Shown piece after piece: positions 36,161-44,170 of a stretch of 64,000 nucleotides of DNA; the stretch's first letter is position 1, and every line of letters begins with the position of its first letter. The notes below the pieces were generated by a model. That model ran no database searches, had not been told where the DNA came from, and saw only the letters and a program-made list of their open reading frames with translations. This DNA is from BOG-1155 sp050012495 (GTDB lineage Bacteria; Desulfobacterota; Syntrophorhabdia; Syntrophorhabdales; WCHB1-27). The translations under genes were made by a program, and so were the position numbers. The DNA is taken from the NCBI GenBank assembly GCA_050012495.1, contig JBEKHB010000015.1:1-64000 (forward strand), in the 5' to 3' direction.

Positions 36161-36290
36161 CCGGCCGCGGCGATTTTTGACGGATGACGCGAAGCCGGGG
36201 CGGCGTCCGGGCCGGAGCATACTGTGTCTGTATGTGAGGACCCGGGCACGCCCCGGCGACAAAGTCAGGCGCAAAAAGTGCCCGGCCGGC
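36161..36290. repeat. Long palindromic repeat with GGAGCATAC...GTATGTGAGGAC core
   Basis: The outer arms (CCGGCCGCGGCGATTTTTGA and, reversed, the block ending CCCGGCCGG at 36289) and the core around 36213-36242 pair imperfectly along about 130 bp. The core is shared with 9006-9049. A large cruciform or stable RNA hairpin is expected. No gene overlaps it. Confidence 0.6.
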
Positions 36291-36306
36291 GTAGTGAAAA
36301 TACCTC

Positions 36307-36335
36307 TTGACCTTTGCCCGGTATTCTGACATACT
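36307..36335 (+). promoter_or_regulatory. Promoter of the cold-shock gene
   Basis: TTGACC (36307-36312) and CATACT (36330-36335) are 17 bp apart. The transcript would start near 36342, giving a ~105-nt leader that contains the terminator at 36368-36402. Confidence 0.5.
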
Positions 36336-36367
36336 ATTCATCGGAAGTTTACGTTTTTGCCGTAATG

Positions 36368-36402
36368 AAAGCCGCAAAGACTCTGAGCTTTGCGGCTTTT
36401 TT
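36368..36402 (+). terminator. Intrinsic terminator in the cold-shock gene leader (possible attenuator)
   Basis: AAAGCCGCAAAG (36368-36379) pairs perfectly with CTTTGCGGCTTT (36388-36399), followed by TTT and an A/T run. It sits between the predicted promoter and the csp start codon, so it may act as an attenuator. Alternatively it ends transcription coming from upstream. Confidence 0.75.
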
Positions 36403-36448
36403 ATTGCTGCTCGTAACCTTCTTAACGCTAAAAAGGAGGTGTTCGGGT

Positions 36449-36649
36449 ATGGCAAAAGGAACTGTTAAGTGGTTCAACGATGCAAAAGGTTTCGGCTTTA
36501 TCAGCAGAGAAGACGGCGATGACATTTTTGTGCATCATACATCGATCAGCGGCAGTGGATTCAAATCCCTGTCCGAGGGTCAGGCTGTTTCGTTCGACGT
36601 CGAAAAGACGCCGAAAGGCCCAAGAGCCGTCAACGTCGTAGTAGGGTAG
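36449..36649 (+). CDS. csp: Cold-shock protein (CspA family)
   Basis: This 66-aa single-domain protein has both RNA-binding motifs: GTVKWFNDAKGFGFIS (RNP1) and DIFVHHTSI (RNP2). ATG 36449 follows a strong site (AAGGAGGTG). The upstream open frame is not part of the family. Csp proteins bind single-stranded RNA, melt secondary structure and can act as antiterminators. The terminator hairpin in its own leader makes autoregulation worth considering. A second terminator follows the gene. Confidence 0.95.
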   Translation: MAKGTVKWFNDAKGFGFISREDGDDIFVHHTSISGSGFKSLSEGQAVSFDVEKTPKGPRAVNVVVG

Positions 36650-36666
36650 ACCACAGGCCGAACGAT

Positions 36667-36700
36667 AATAAGGGCTCCCTTTTTCAGGGGGCCCTTATTT
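36667..36700 (+). terminator. Intrinsic terminator after csp
   Basis: AATAAGGGC (36667-36675) pairs with GCCCTTATT (36691-36699), the stem continues with TCCC/GGGG, and TTT follows. It begins 17 bp after the csp stop. Confidence 0.75.
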
Positions 36701-37017
36701 CCTTGCGCGGACCTGCCCGGGCGGACCGCCGGGAATTGGCAGGGCAAACGCATCAATCCCGATGCTTCTGTGGTATCATCGTATTCAGCACGTCTAGCCT
36801 TGTTTCCATTCCCGTTTCTTAAGAAGAGGAGTCGATCAGCCGTGCGGGATGAAGATGTACCATTGAAACCTGCGCAAGGTGTGTGCGAGCCTGGCGGTCC
36901 TTGAGGCCGCGTTGAGCCACGAGAACGAGGACGTGTGTATACCGGGGTTCCGTACGGTCGGGAGAACCGGACAGGGGTCCCGCCTCACGGCGCGATCTCA
37001 TAATAAAAAGGAGCTTT
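36701..37017. other. Intergenic stretch, no gene seen
   Basis: These 317 bp between the csp terminator and the next gene show no supported frame. The last bases hold the AAGGAG site of the 37018 gene. Confidence 0.4.
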
Positions 37018-37236
37018 ATGCTTATAGGAAAGATCAACGACAGAAACAGACAGAAATTGCTGGTAACCATTCGGAGCGTCAAAGGCATCAAAATGATCGA
37101 TTTCAGGCTTCATCATACGGCCGATGACGGTGAGCTGGTAGGGACGCCGGCCGGTGTCTCTCTTACCCTCGATCAGGCAGAACAGGCAATAGGGTTGCTT
37201 CAGGAGGCAAAGAAGCAGATCAGCGAGCAACCATGA
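37018..37236 (+). CDS. Small PC4/YdbC-like single-strand nucleic-acid-binding protein (tentative)
   Basis: This 72-aa protein starts at ATG 37018, five bases after AAGGAG. The stretch IRSVKGIKMIDFRLHH followed by GELVGTPAGVSLTLDQAEQAIGLLQ resembles the four-strand plus helix pattern of PC4-like proteins (basic strand, ID-R, G-SL---Q). The family binds single-stranded DNA or RNA. The match is by pattern only. It is a stand-alone gene. Confidence 0.55.
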   Translation: MLIGKINDRNRQKLLVTIRSVKGIKMIDFRLHHTADDGELVGTPAGVSLTLDQAEQAIGLLQEAKKQISEQP

Positions 37237-37466
37237 GACAGCCAACGGCATAATGGACGCAAGGCTGCTCGTGCTTCCGCGGGCCGGCGCGAAACAGAGG
37301 GCGTGATCTTCGAGAAAAAACGTGCCTTCAGTAATGCCTTTGCCTCCGGCCTGTCGTGACGCGCTTCCGGAAAAAGAGTTCCCAGGCGGCCCGCAAAAAA
37401 GGATGGATAGAGGCTTAAGTAATCCCCGGACCATCCGATAATGTGCACAGAGGAGGGAGAAAGCCC

Positions 37467-37928
37467 ATGTCCAGCATCAGCAGCATCAGCAGCGCCCTTA
37501 CATCATCACTGCTCAGCAGCTTGCAGTCGTCGGCTTCGGCCTCGTCAACCGGCGCGAGTTCAGACTCCACCGGCACGGCCGCCGATATTGTCAGTCTCCT
37601 GAGCGGCTCCTCGTCGAGCTCAAGCAGCTCTCTCTACAGCGCGCTCACCGGCAGTTCGGGGTCCGCCTCAACGGATCCCATGTACAATATTCTCCTGTCG
37701 GCCGAAAGCGCATCCATAATGCAGTCCAATCCTGCCCTCGTCAACGAGATCACCGCTGCGGAGCAGACATCCACAACTGGCGGTTCCTCCTCCACCTCGA
37801 CCAGCACCGAAAGTCTCGTGAATGCGCTCCAGAGCATAAATCTGCTCACCGTCAGTCCGGACACGCTCTTATCCATAATCGAGGGCTCCTCTTCGGGCAG
37901 CACCCCGACGGTAAGCACGACAGCCTGA
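37467..37928 (+). CDS. Serine-rich low-complexity protein
   Basis: This 153-aa protein starts at ATG 37467 after AGGAGG. More than a third of it is serine, in runs (SSSSSSSSL) mixed with Thr, Ala and Gly. Between them are more ordered helical segments (MYNILLSAESASIMQSNPAL, SLVNALQSINLLTVSPDTLL). No signal peptide is seen. It may be a surface or secreted appendage-related protein, but nothing shows this directly. It faces msrA convergently. Confidence 0.6.
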   Translation: MSSISSISSALTSSLLSSLQSSASASSTGASSDSTGTAADIVSLLSGSSSSSSSSLYSALTGSSGSASTDPMYNILLSAESASIMQSNPALVNEITAAEQTSTTGGSSSTSTSTESLVNALQSINLLTVSPDTLLSIIEGSSSGSTPTVSTTA

Positions 37929-38010
37929 AACCCGCACACAAAATCAGCGTAGTTGTCTCATCGCAGGAGAGGCGGCGGGTCTATGCCCGGTCAGGTTCTC
38001 CACAACGCTT

Positions 38011-38649
38011 CTACTCATGGACATCGCCGGTCTCGCCCCAGAGTTCCTTGAGGCGCGCGTCCCTGCCGCAATTCCAGCGGTAGAATTTATATCGCACCGG
38101 ATTCTTCTTGTAATACTTCCGGTGGTATTCCTCGGCCGGGTAGAATTCCGACGCCGCCACGATCCCGGTAGCGATCGGACCGGGGAAGCCTTTCGATTCC
38201 TCCAGTCTTTTCTTCGATTCTTCGGCGAGCTTCCTCTGTTCCTCATTATGGGTGAAGATGGCGGAACGGTACTGGTTGCCCACGTCGCAGAACTGCCTGT
38301 CCTTTACGGTAGGGTCTATGTTGTGCCAAAACACATCGAGCAGCCTTGCGTAGCTGATTTTTGAAGGATCGTAGATAATCTGCACCGATTCCGCATGCCC
38401 CGTGCGGCCTGAAGATACCTCTTCGTAGGTAGGGTTCTTTTTCCGGCCGCCGGCATAGCCCGGCATCACGGATATCACGCCTCCCAGTTTGTCGAAGGCC
38501 GGCTCCATGCACCAGAAACACCCGCCCGCGAAGATCGCCTTCTCGAGGGGACTGCCATCTCCTGCCTGCCCGGCGGTTTTCCCGTGAACCGGGAGGGTCG
38601 TCAGCATAAGGACGGCCGATACGATAGTGCATATCATGGCGATCTTCAA
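38011..38649 (-). CDS. msrA: Exported peptide methionine sulfoxide reductase A
   Basis: This 212-aa protein has a signal peptide (ICTIVSAVLMLTTLPVHG) and then the MsrA domain with the catalytic cysteine in FAGGCFWCMEPAF. PGYAGG and the TGHAESVQIIYDP stretch are also typical. It reduces methionine-S-sulfoxide in exported proteins, probably in the periplasm. The frame ends with the usual RDARLKELWG. An export signal on MsrA suggests oxidative damage repair outside the cytoplasm. Confidence 0.93.
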   Translation of the reverse strand: MKIAMICTIVSAVLMLTTLPVHGKTAGQAGDGSPLEKAIFAGGCFWCMEPAFDKLGGVISVMPGYAGGRKKNPTYEEVSSGRTGHAESVQIIYDPSKISYARLLDVFWHNIDPTVKDRQFCDVGNQYRSAIFTHNEEQRKLAEESKKRLEESKGFPGPIATGIVAASEFYPAEEYHRKYYKKNPVRYKFYRWNCGRDARLKELWGETGDVHE

Positions 38650-38948
38650 CGGACCTCCTTTTCTTCTCTCGCGTTATTCCCTAATGAATGTAAAGTCGGC
38701 TGCGCGCACTTGCAAGACACAACGCGTCCGCCTCCATGAGCAACGCGTTTTCCCCATGCCGCGGCCGTGGTGAAGGAGGTTTTTTCCTTATCGTGAGGAA
38801 TTATTTTCCCACTTCCTCCAGGCGGCGAGGGGCGTAGGATGAGCGTTTTTCGCCCGTAAGGCGGCCGATCCCGTCCGATGCCGCGACGTCTCGTCCGTGG
38901 CCCGCATTTTGCTTTCCTTCCTTTCATCTCTTTGATGGGGAGCACATC
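38650..38948. other. Divergent intergenic region between msrA and EF-hand gene
   Basis: These 299 bp separate two divergent genes and should hold both promoters. I could not assign -35/-10 boxes with confidence. A minus-strand open frame here (38646-38945) has no coding features. Confidence 0.4.
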
Positions 38949-39296
38949 ATGATCGATGGGATCACAAGCATTGGGAGCTCCACTACGGCATCACAGCTAC
39001 GCATGGCCTTGTCCAGGAAACTGGATGCCAACAAAAGCGGCGTGATCGATAAGGCGGAGCTGAAGGCGGCCCTGGAAAGGGGCAAGAAAACGTCGGCCGT
39101 CGGGAACAAGGGCGCTTCCCTCCCGGGGACAACGTCATCCCCTGTCAATCATCCGGTCGCAGCAAATGGCGCAAACGGGGCCGGATCGGCCTCAGCCAAA
39201 ACCGGCGGAGTCAATAACGTTTTGAAGAACTACTTTGCCCAGTGCGGACAGTTGGCCCGCCAGCAGTCGGGACAAGGTTTTACGACGGTCGTGTAG
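38949..39296 (+). CDS. Small EF-hand protein
   Basis: This 115-aa protein starts at ATG 38949 after GGGGAG. It contains one canonical EF-hand loop, DANKSGVIDKAE (D26, N28, S30, D34, E37), flanked by helices. A low-complexity Gly/Ala/Ser region follows, then a C-terminal segment (VLKNYFAQCGQLARQQ). It likely binds calcium. Its opening (GITSIGSSTTASQL) resembles the serine-rich start of the 37467 protein, so the two may be related surface or secreted proteins. Confidence 0.65.
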   Translation: MIDGITSIGSSTTASQLRMALSRKLDANKSGVIDKAELKAALERGKKTSAVGNKGASLPGTTSSPVNHPVAANGANGAGSASAKTGGVNNVLKNYFAQCGQLARQQSGQGFTTVV

Positions 39297-39351
39297 GTGG
39301 TTTTTTTGAGGAAAGCCACGTCAAGTATTTTGTGTCGCCTCGAAATCGTGA

Positions 39352-39380
39352 TTGACAAGCGCCCCAGTCTGTTGTACAAC
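39352..39380 (+). promoter_or_regulatory. Promoter of the cobalamin operon
   Basis: TTGACA (39352-39357) and TACAAC (39375-39380) are 17 bp apart, directly upstream of the B12 riboswitch. Confidence 0.65.
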
Positions 39381-39404
39381 GTAGATAAGAGAAAGAAGTA
39401 AGCG

Positions 39405-39642
39405 CGTTCAGGTGCAGCGAAGCTTAATAGGGAATCCCGTGAAATCCGGGAGCGGTCCCGCCGCTGTGATCCCGATTCCGAAAACCTCGGAATAAGCGCC
39501 TCTGCCGCGTAGGGTCACTGTCCTTAAGACGAAAGGGGACGGGAAGACCGGTAAGGGGTCGGGAGAGCCAGAAGACCTGCCTGAGACGCAAAAAAGTTGC
39601 CTTCCCGTGGCTGGAAGGCGGGGACCAAGTAAATCAGGGTGC
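39405..39642 (+). promoter_or_regulatory. Cobalamin (B12) riboswitch aptamer
   Basis: The leader contains the conserved parts of the adenosylcobalamin aptamer in order: CAGGTGC near 39410, TTAATAGGGAATCCCGTGAA near 39427, GCGGTCCCGCCGCTGTGATC near 39452 and the B12 box AGCCAGAAGACCTGCC at 39566-39581. It is followed directly by an intrinsic terminator. Binding of cobalamin should promote termination and shut down the downstream synthesis and cobalt uptake genes. Confidence 0.95.
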
Positions 39643-39677
39643 AATCCCCAGGCGATTATGTCCTGGGGATTTTTTTG
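39643..39677 (+). terminator. Riboswitch-controlled intrinsic terminator
   Basis: AATCCCCAGG (39643-39652) pairs with CCTGGGGATT (39662-39671), followed by a T-run. It lies between the B12 aptamer and cobU. The position indicates transcriptional control rather than control of ribosome access. Confidence 0.9.
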
Positions 39678-39696
39678 ACCACCTGAGTGACGTGGA

Positions 39697-40221
39697 ATGA
39701 TGAGCAACGTAGTATTCGTCATTGGCGGATCGAGGAGCGGAAAGACCGCTTTTGCCCTGGGCAAGGCGCAAGAGGCGGCAGGCGTTGGCAGCCGGATTTA
39801 TATAGCTACCGCCCAACCCCTCGACGCGGAAATGGAGGACCGGATCGAAAAGCACAGGAGGGAACGGGGCAGCGCCTGGGCTACCTGTGAGGAGCCGCTG
39901 CATCTGGGCAGCGCCGTGAGGGCCGCGTCCCGCTCCTACGCGGTTGCGGTGATCGACTGCCTGACCCTTTGGCTTTCGAACCTCTTGTGCGGCAATCTCG
40001 ATGTGGAAGAGGCGCAGGACGACTTTATCGACTCCCTGCGCACCCCCGGCCGGCTTCTCCATATTTTCGTCGTGTCGAATGAGGTCGGCATGGGGATAGT
40101 GCCGGAAAATGATATGGCCAGACAGTTCAGGGACGTGGCGGGAAGGCTAAACCAGCGCCTTGCAGGGCTTGCCGACGCGGTCTACCTGACGGTGGCCGGC
40201 ATACCGGTGAAAATAAAGTAG
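39697..40221 (+). CDS. cobU: Adenosylcobinamide kinase / phosphate guanylyltransferase
   Basis: This 174-aa bifunctional enzyme phosphorylates adenosylcobinamide and attaches GMP for lower-loop assembly. It has the P-loop GGSRSGKTAFAL, EKHRRERG and the VIDCLTLWLSNLL and VSNEVGMGIVPEN motifs. It is the first gene after the riboswitch. ATG 39697 is followed by a second ATG at 39700. Confidence 0.94.
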   Translation: MMSNVVFVIGGSRSGKTAFALGKAQEAAGVGSRIYIATAQPLDAEMEDRIEKHRRERGSAWATCEEPLHLGSAVRAASRSYAVAVIDCLTLWLSNLLCGNLDVEEAQDDFIDSLRTPGRLLHIFVVSNEVGMGIVPENDMARQFRDVAGRLNQRLAGLADAVYLTVAGIPVKIK

Positions 40222-40276
40222 GGGCGCCCCGGTCGAGGGAAAGCGCCGAAAAGAGGTACAACTAGGAGCCGCAATC

Positions 40277-41371
40277 ATGAAGGGAGATACCATGCAGCAG
40301 GCAGGATGGAAGTCCGGAGAAAGGATCATGCAGAAAATCGCGCCGCTAAAAAAGGAGTTCATGGAAAACGCCCAAAAGAGGCTCGACGACCTCACGAAGC
40401 CGGTGGGAAGTCTCGGCAGGCTTGAGGAGTTCGCCCGCCGGCTCGTCGCCATCACCGAGGAGATGATGCCCGTCCCCGGCAGGAAAATCGTCTTCACCTT
40501 CGCCGGGGACCACGGCGTCGTGGCTGAAGGGGTGTCGGCATACCCGAAAGAGGTGACGCCGGAAATGGTCTTCAATTTTCTGCATGGGGGCGCGGCGATA
40601 AACGTGCTTGCCCGCCATGCGGGGGCCGAGGTCCTCGTCGTCGACATCGGGGTCGATTACACCTTCGAAGAAACGCCCGGCCTCGTCATACGCAAGGTGA
40701 TGCCGGGCACGAGGAATATGCTGAAAGAGCCGGCCATGACCAGGAATGAGGCCGAAGCGTGCCTCAACGTGGGGATTGAGCTTGCGTCGCTCTATGCGGA
40801 AAAAGGATATCGCCTTTTCGGCACCGGCGATATGGGCATCGGCAACACGACCCCGTCCAGCGCCATTGCCGCCGTGCTGACGGGGAAGCCTGTGGCACAA
40901 GTGACCGGCAGGGGCACCGGCATCACGGATGCCTCCCTCGCCAGGAAGGTCGCGGTGATAGAGGAGAGCATACGCCTTCATAAGCCCCGCCCCGATGACC
41001 CCCTGGACGTGCTGGCGAAAGTCGGCGGTACCGAGATAGGGGGGATTGCCGGACTGATCCTTGGTGCGGCGGCAGCCAGGGTACCGGTAGTGATAGACGG
41101 CCTCATCTCGACGGCGGGCGCCCTCATCGCGTACGCCCTCGAACCGACTACGAAAGAGTACATGTTCGCGGCCCACAAGTCCGTTGAGATAGGCCACAAA
41201 GTAATGCTCGACCGGATGGGGCTCACGCCCATCCTCGACCTCGACATGAGGCTCGGCGAAGGCACCGGCGCTGCGCTGGCCATGCTGCTTATCGAAGGCG
41301 GTCTGAAGATATACCGGGAAATGGCGACATTCAGCGAGGCAGGGGTCTCAGGAGAGATCGGGGTCCCTTAG
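40277..41371 (+). CDS. cobT: Nicotinate-nucleotide:dimethylbenzimidazole phosphoribosyltransferase
   Basis: This 364-aa enzyme activates the lower-ligand base as its ribotide. Motifs are RLDDLTKPVGSLGRLEE, FAGDHGVVAEGVSAYP, GDMGIGNTT and the catalytic region near the C-terminus (HKSVEIGHKVMLDRMG, LDLDMRLGEGTGAA). The ribosome site AGGAG precedes ATG 40277. No dimethylbenzimidazole synthesis genes (bza or bluB) are seen in the window, so the lower base is unknown. Confidence 0.95.
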   Translation: MKGDTMQQAGWKSGERIMQKIAPLKKEFMENAQKRLDDLTKPVGSLGRLEEFARRLVAITEEMMPVPGRKIVFTFAGDHGVVAEGVSAYPKEVTPEMVFNFLHGGAAINVLARHAGAEVLVVDIGVDYTFEETPGLVIRKVMPGTRNMLKEPAMTRNEAEACLNVGIELASLYAEKGYRLFGTGDMGIGNTTPSSAIAAVLTGKPVAQVTGRGTGITDASLARKVAVIEESIRLHKPRPDDPLDVLAKVGGTEIGGIAGLILGAAAARVPVVIDGLISTAGALIAYALEPTTKEYMFAAHKSVEIGHKVMLDRMGLTPILDLDMRLGEGTGAALAMLLIEGGLKIYREMATFSEAGVSGEIGVP

Positions 41372-41398
41372 ATAGGCTTTAGGAGACCGGGAGACAAC

Positions 41399-42910
41399 GT
41401 GGCTAAAGCACTGATGGTACAGGGTACCGGCTCCGGCGTGGGGAAGAGTCTCGTCGTTGCGGGGCTGTGCAGGATATTCCACGATGAGGGCGTGAGGGTC
41501 GCTCCTTTCAAGGCGCAGAATATGGCCCTCAACTCCTACGTCACCGCTGACGGGGGGGAGATCGGGCGCGCGCAGGTGCTTCAGGCGCAAGCCGCGGGCA
41601 TCGACCCCACCGTCGATATGAACCCCGTGCTGCTCAAGGCGTCCGGGGAAATGGGGTCGCAGGTGATCATCCAGGGCCGCCCGCACCGGGTCATGTCGGC
41701 GCGGGAGTATTACGGCTTCAGGGAAAGGGCCTGGGAGGCGGTAAAAGAGTCGTATCACCGCCTTTCGAAGACCTTCGACCTGATCTTCATGGAGGGGGCG
41801 GGCAGCCCGGCTGAAATCAATCTCATGGACGTCGATATCGTCAACATGTCAGCGGCAAAGCTCGCCGGCGCCTCGGTGCTCCTCGTCGGGGACATCGACA
41901 AAGGCGGCGTCTTCGCCTCCCTCTACGGGACCGTGAAGCTCCTCGGCAGGGACGGGAGGCGTATCAAGGGATACCTCATCAACAAGTTCAGGGGAGACCT
42001 GGACATACTCAAGCCGGGTCTCGACATGATAGAAGCAGCCACGGGCAGGCCGGTGATAGGCGTCCTTCCCTACGCGGCCGATCTGGGGCTTCCCGAAGAA
42101 GACAGTCTTTCCTTGAGGAACGGGACAATGAGCCGGGGAGACGGCACGATCAGGATCGTCGTGGTGCGGCTCCGCTACATCTCCAACTTCACCGATTTCG
42201 ACCCTTTCCTCTGCGAGCCGGACGTGCAGCTTCAGTATTCCGTCAGCCCCGCTGATATAGAGAACGCCGACATGGTAATCATCCCGGGATCGAAGAACAC
42301 CGTGAAGGATTTGCTCTTGCTTAAGGACGCCGGGCTTGACAGGAGCATCCGGACGGCCCGTGACAGAGGCGCCCGGATCGTGGCTATCTGCGGCGGCTAC
42401 CAGATGGCGGGCAGAAAGATCTACGACCCCCATTTTGTCGAAAGCACGGTCGGCGAGGTCGATGGCCTCGGTCTTCTGGACATAGAGACTACCTTCGGAG
42501 AGACGAAGACCACGTGCCAGGTGGAGGCAAAGATCGTGCAGAGACCGGCAGCCTTCCTTCCGGGCGTTGACGGCGGAGAGCTGAAGGGTTATGAGATCCA
42601 CATGGGAGAAAGCAGAGGCGATATCGGTCTCTTTGAGATAAGGAGACTCTCCGGGCAGGCGTTGCCGTCCGTCTCCCTACCGGACGGGTCGGCGCGGGAC
42701 CATTGCTGGGGTACGTATATCCACGGCATCTTTGAAAACGACGCATTCAGAAGGGGTGTCCTGAACCGGCTCAGAGAGAAGAAAGGCCTGGCCCCCCTCC
42801 CGGGCTCGGTCTCTTACACGGAGATGAAGGAGAGGGCCCTCGACAGGCTGGCCGACCTGCTGCGGCTGCACGTCGACATCGGCTTTATCAGGAGGATTCT
42901 CGGTCTGTGA
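41399..42910 (+). CDS. cbiP: Cobyric acid synthase (amidase at b,d,e,g positions)
   Basis: This 503-aa protein starts at GTG 41399. The N-terminal ATP domain has VQGTGSGVGKSLVVAGLCR and PFKAQNMALNSYV. The C-terminal class I glutaminase-like domain has the nucleophile cysteine in IVAICGGYQM and the histidine in WGTYIHGIFEN. It adds four amides to the ring. It overlaps cbiB by four bases (GTGA). Confidence 0.95.
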   Translation: MAKALMVQGTGSGVGKSLVVAGLCRIFHDEGVRVAPFKAQNMALNSYVTADGGEIGRAQVLQAQAAGIDPTVDMNPVLLKASGEMGSQVIIQGRPHRVMSAREYYGFRERAWEAVKESYHRLSKTFDLIFMEGAGSPAEINLMDVDIVNMSAAKLAGASVLLVGDIDKGGVFASLYGTVKLLGRDGRRIKGYLINKFRGDLDILKPGLDMIEAATGRPVIGVLPYAADLGLPEEDSLSLRNGTMSRGDGTIRIVVVRLRYISNFTDFDPFLCEPDVQLQYSVSPADIENADMVIIPGSKNTVKDLLLLKDAGLDRSIRTARDRGARIVAICGGYQMAGRKIYDPHFVESTVGEVDGLGLLDIETTFGETKTTCQVEAKIVQRPAAFLPGVDGGELKGYEIHMGESRGDIGLFEIRRLSGQALPSVSLPDGSARDHCWGTYIHGIFENDAFRRGVLNRLREKKGLAPLPGSVSYTEMKERALDRLADLLRLHVDIGFIRRILGL

Positions 42911-44031
42911 TAGCGCCTGTTAACCTCGTATCGGCATTTTTCCTCGACCTCGCCATAGGCGACCCACGGTGGCTGCCCCACCCGGTGAGGATCATCGGGA
43001 AGTCCATAGAAGCGATGGAGAGGCTCCTCCGCGGCTGGTTCGACGACGAGCATGAGAAGGCGGCAGGCGTGCTCCTCGTCTGCGCCGTCGTGCTGCCTGC
43101 GACCTTCATTGCCTTTGTCGCCGGCCGTCTCCTTCTGTCGTTTTCCGGCCCCCCCCTCTCCGTTATCGGCGCCCTGGTCTTTATCTACCTGGTGTCGACG
43201 ACCCTTGCCCTGCGCGGGCTTATCAGCTCAGCCCGGCACGTCATCGGCGCAGTCAGGGAGAAGAGCCTTAGCGTATCGAGGCAAAGGCTCGCCATGATCG
43301 TGGGCCGCGATACGGACAACCTCGGGGAAGAGGCAATCCTGCGCGCAACCATAGAGACCCTGGCCGAGAACCTCTCTGACGGGTTCGTTGCGCCCCTGCT
43401 CTACCTTGTCGTGGGAGGGCTGCCCCTTGCCATCGCGTACAAGGCGGTCAACACGCTCGATTCCATGGTCGGCTACAAGAACCCGCGGTATATCAGGTTC
43501 GGCTGGGCCGCAGCGCGGCTCGACGACGCGGCGAACTATATCCCCGCCCGGATAACCGGGCTCATCCTTGCCCCTGCTGCCTTCTTCTGTGCATTTGCAG
43601 GCGGCGCTTCTCATACCGAGTTGCATTCAAAGGCCCATCAAGGCGGCGGCGAGGAGCCGCCGCAGGCGTACTCCGTTGTACGTCGAGGAGGGCGACGAGG
43701 TGCCAACAAAGATGGGGCGAAGAAGGCGACTTGGTATGACGCCTTCCACGCTGCCCGCAGATCCTTCGCCATCATGCGCCGGGACGGCAAAAACCACACG
43801 AGCCCGAACAGCGGCATCCCGGAAAGCGCTATGGCAGGCGCCCTCGGGGTGAGGCTCGGAGGCCCTTCGACCTATGGCGGCGTTATGGTGGAAAAGCCTT
43901 TTATCGGCGACGGCGTGGCCGCGGACTATCTGCGATCGGCCGATTGCGCAGTCGCCCTCGCGGCATGCGCGGCATCCCTTACGGTCGTGCTGGCACTTCT
44001 GTGCGTCGGGGTATTGTCAAGGGTCTTATGA
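42907..44031 (+). CDS. cbiB: Adenosylcobinamide-phosphate synthase carrying an in-frame repeat insertion
   Basis: This 374-aa membrane protein joins the aminopropanol side arm to cobyric acid. It begins MIAPVNLVSAFFLDLAIGDPRWLPHPV and has the conserved DTDNLGEEAILRATIETLAENLSDG and MAGALGVRLGGPSTYGG motifs, with about five membrane helices. The family usually has about 310-330 residues. The excess maps to residues about 237-278 (HTELHSKAHQGGGEEPP...), which are encoded by a 123-bp palindromic repeat (43617-43739) also present before cbiM. The frame stays open because 123 is a multiple of three. The insertion lies in a hydrophilic loop before the conserved PNSGIPES motif, so the enzyme may still function. 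Confidence 0.9.
   Translation: MIAPVNLVSAFFLDLAIGDPRWLPHPVRIIGKSIEAMERLLRGWFDDEHEKAAGVLLVCAVVLPATFIAFVAGRLLLSFSGPPLSVIGALVFIYLVSTTLALRGLISSARHVIGAVREKSLSVSRQRLAMIVGRDTDNLGEEAILRATIETLAENLSDGFVAPLLYLVVGGLPLAIAYKAVNTLDSMVGYKNPRYIRFGWAAARLDDAANYIPARITGLILAPAAFFCAFAGGASHTELHSKAHQGGGEEPPQAYSVVRRGGRRGANKDGAKKATWYDAFHAARRSFAIMRRDGKNHTSPNSGIPESAMAGALGVRLGGPSTYGGVMVEKPFIGDGVAADYLRSADCAVALAACAASLTVVLALLCVGVLSRVL
43617..43739 (+). repeat. 123-bp palindromic repeat (family B) inserted in cbiB
   Basis: This block aligns without gaps to 47651-47773, with 103 of 123 bases identical by my count. The ends CATACCGAGTTGC (43612-43624) and GCGACTTGGTATG are near inverted repeats. The centre contains GGCGTAC...GTACGTCGAGGAG, a core like that of the 9006 and 36161 repeats. 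Two internal segments (near 43647-43658 and 43693-43704) resemble each other and vary together between copies. Confidence 0.85.
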
Positions 44032-44062
44032 AAAGCCTAGAGGTGAACATAAAACACCCATT

Positions 44063-44152
44063 TGCGTCTCTTCCTTTTTATGAGGGGGTGGCTTCGGCGG
44101 CTTTGCCGCCGGAGGGGGCGACCGGGTACCCGCTTGCGGGTGTCCCGGTAAT
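44063..44152 (+). repeat. Family A repeat plus adjoining hairpin between cbiB and cobD
   Basis: CTTCCTTTTTATGAGGGGG, a GGCGGC-ttt-GCCGCC hairpin and GGAGGGGGCGACC match the repeats at 12690-12801 and 21165-21226. It is followed by a second hairpin (GGGTACCCGC-ttGCGGGTGTCCC). The 139-bp gap between cbiB and cobD has no gene, and no T-run follows, so read-through to cobD is expected. Confidence 0.7.
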
Positions 44153-44170
44153 TGTCTTCCGGAAGGTCAT

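Noticed and set aside
37467..37928. Serine-rich gene as repeat-only, non-coding DNA
   Set aside because: A strong ribosome site, an unbroken frame and ordered helical segments between serine runs support a real protein.
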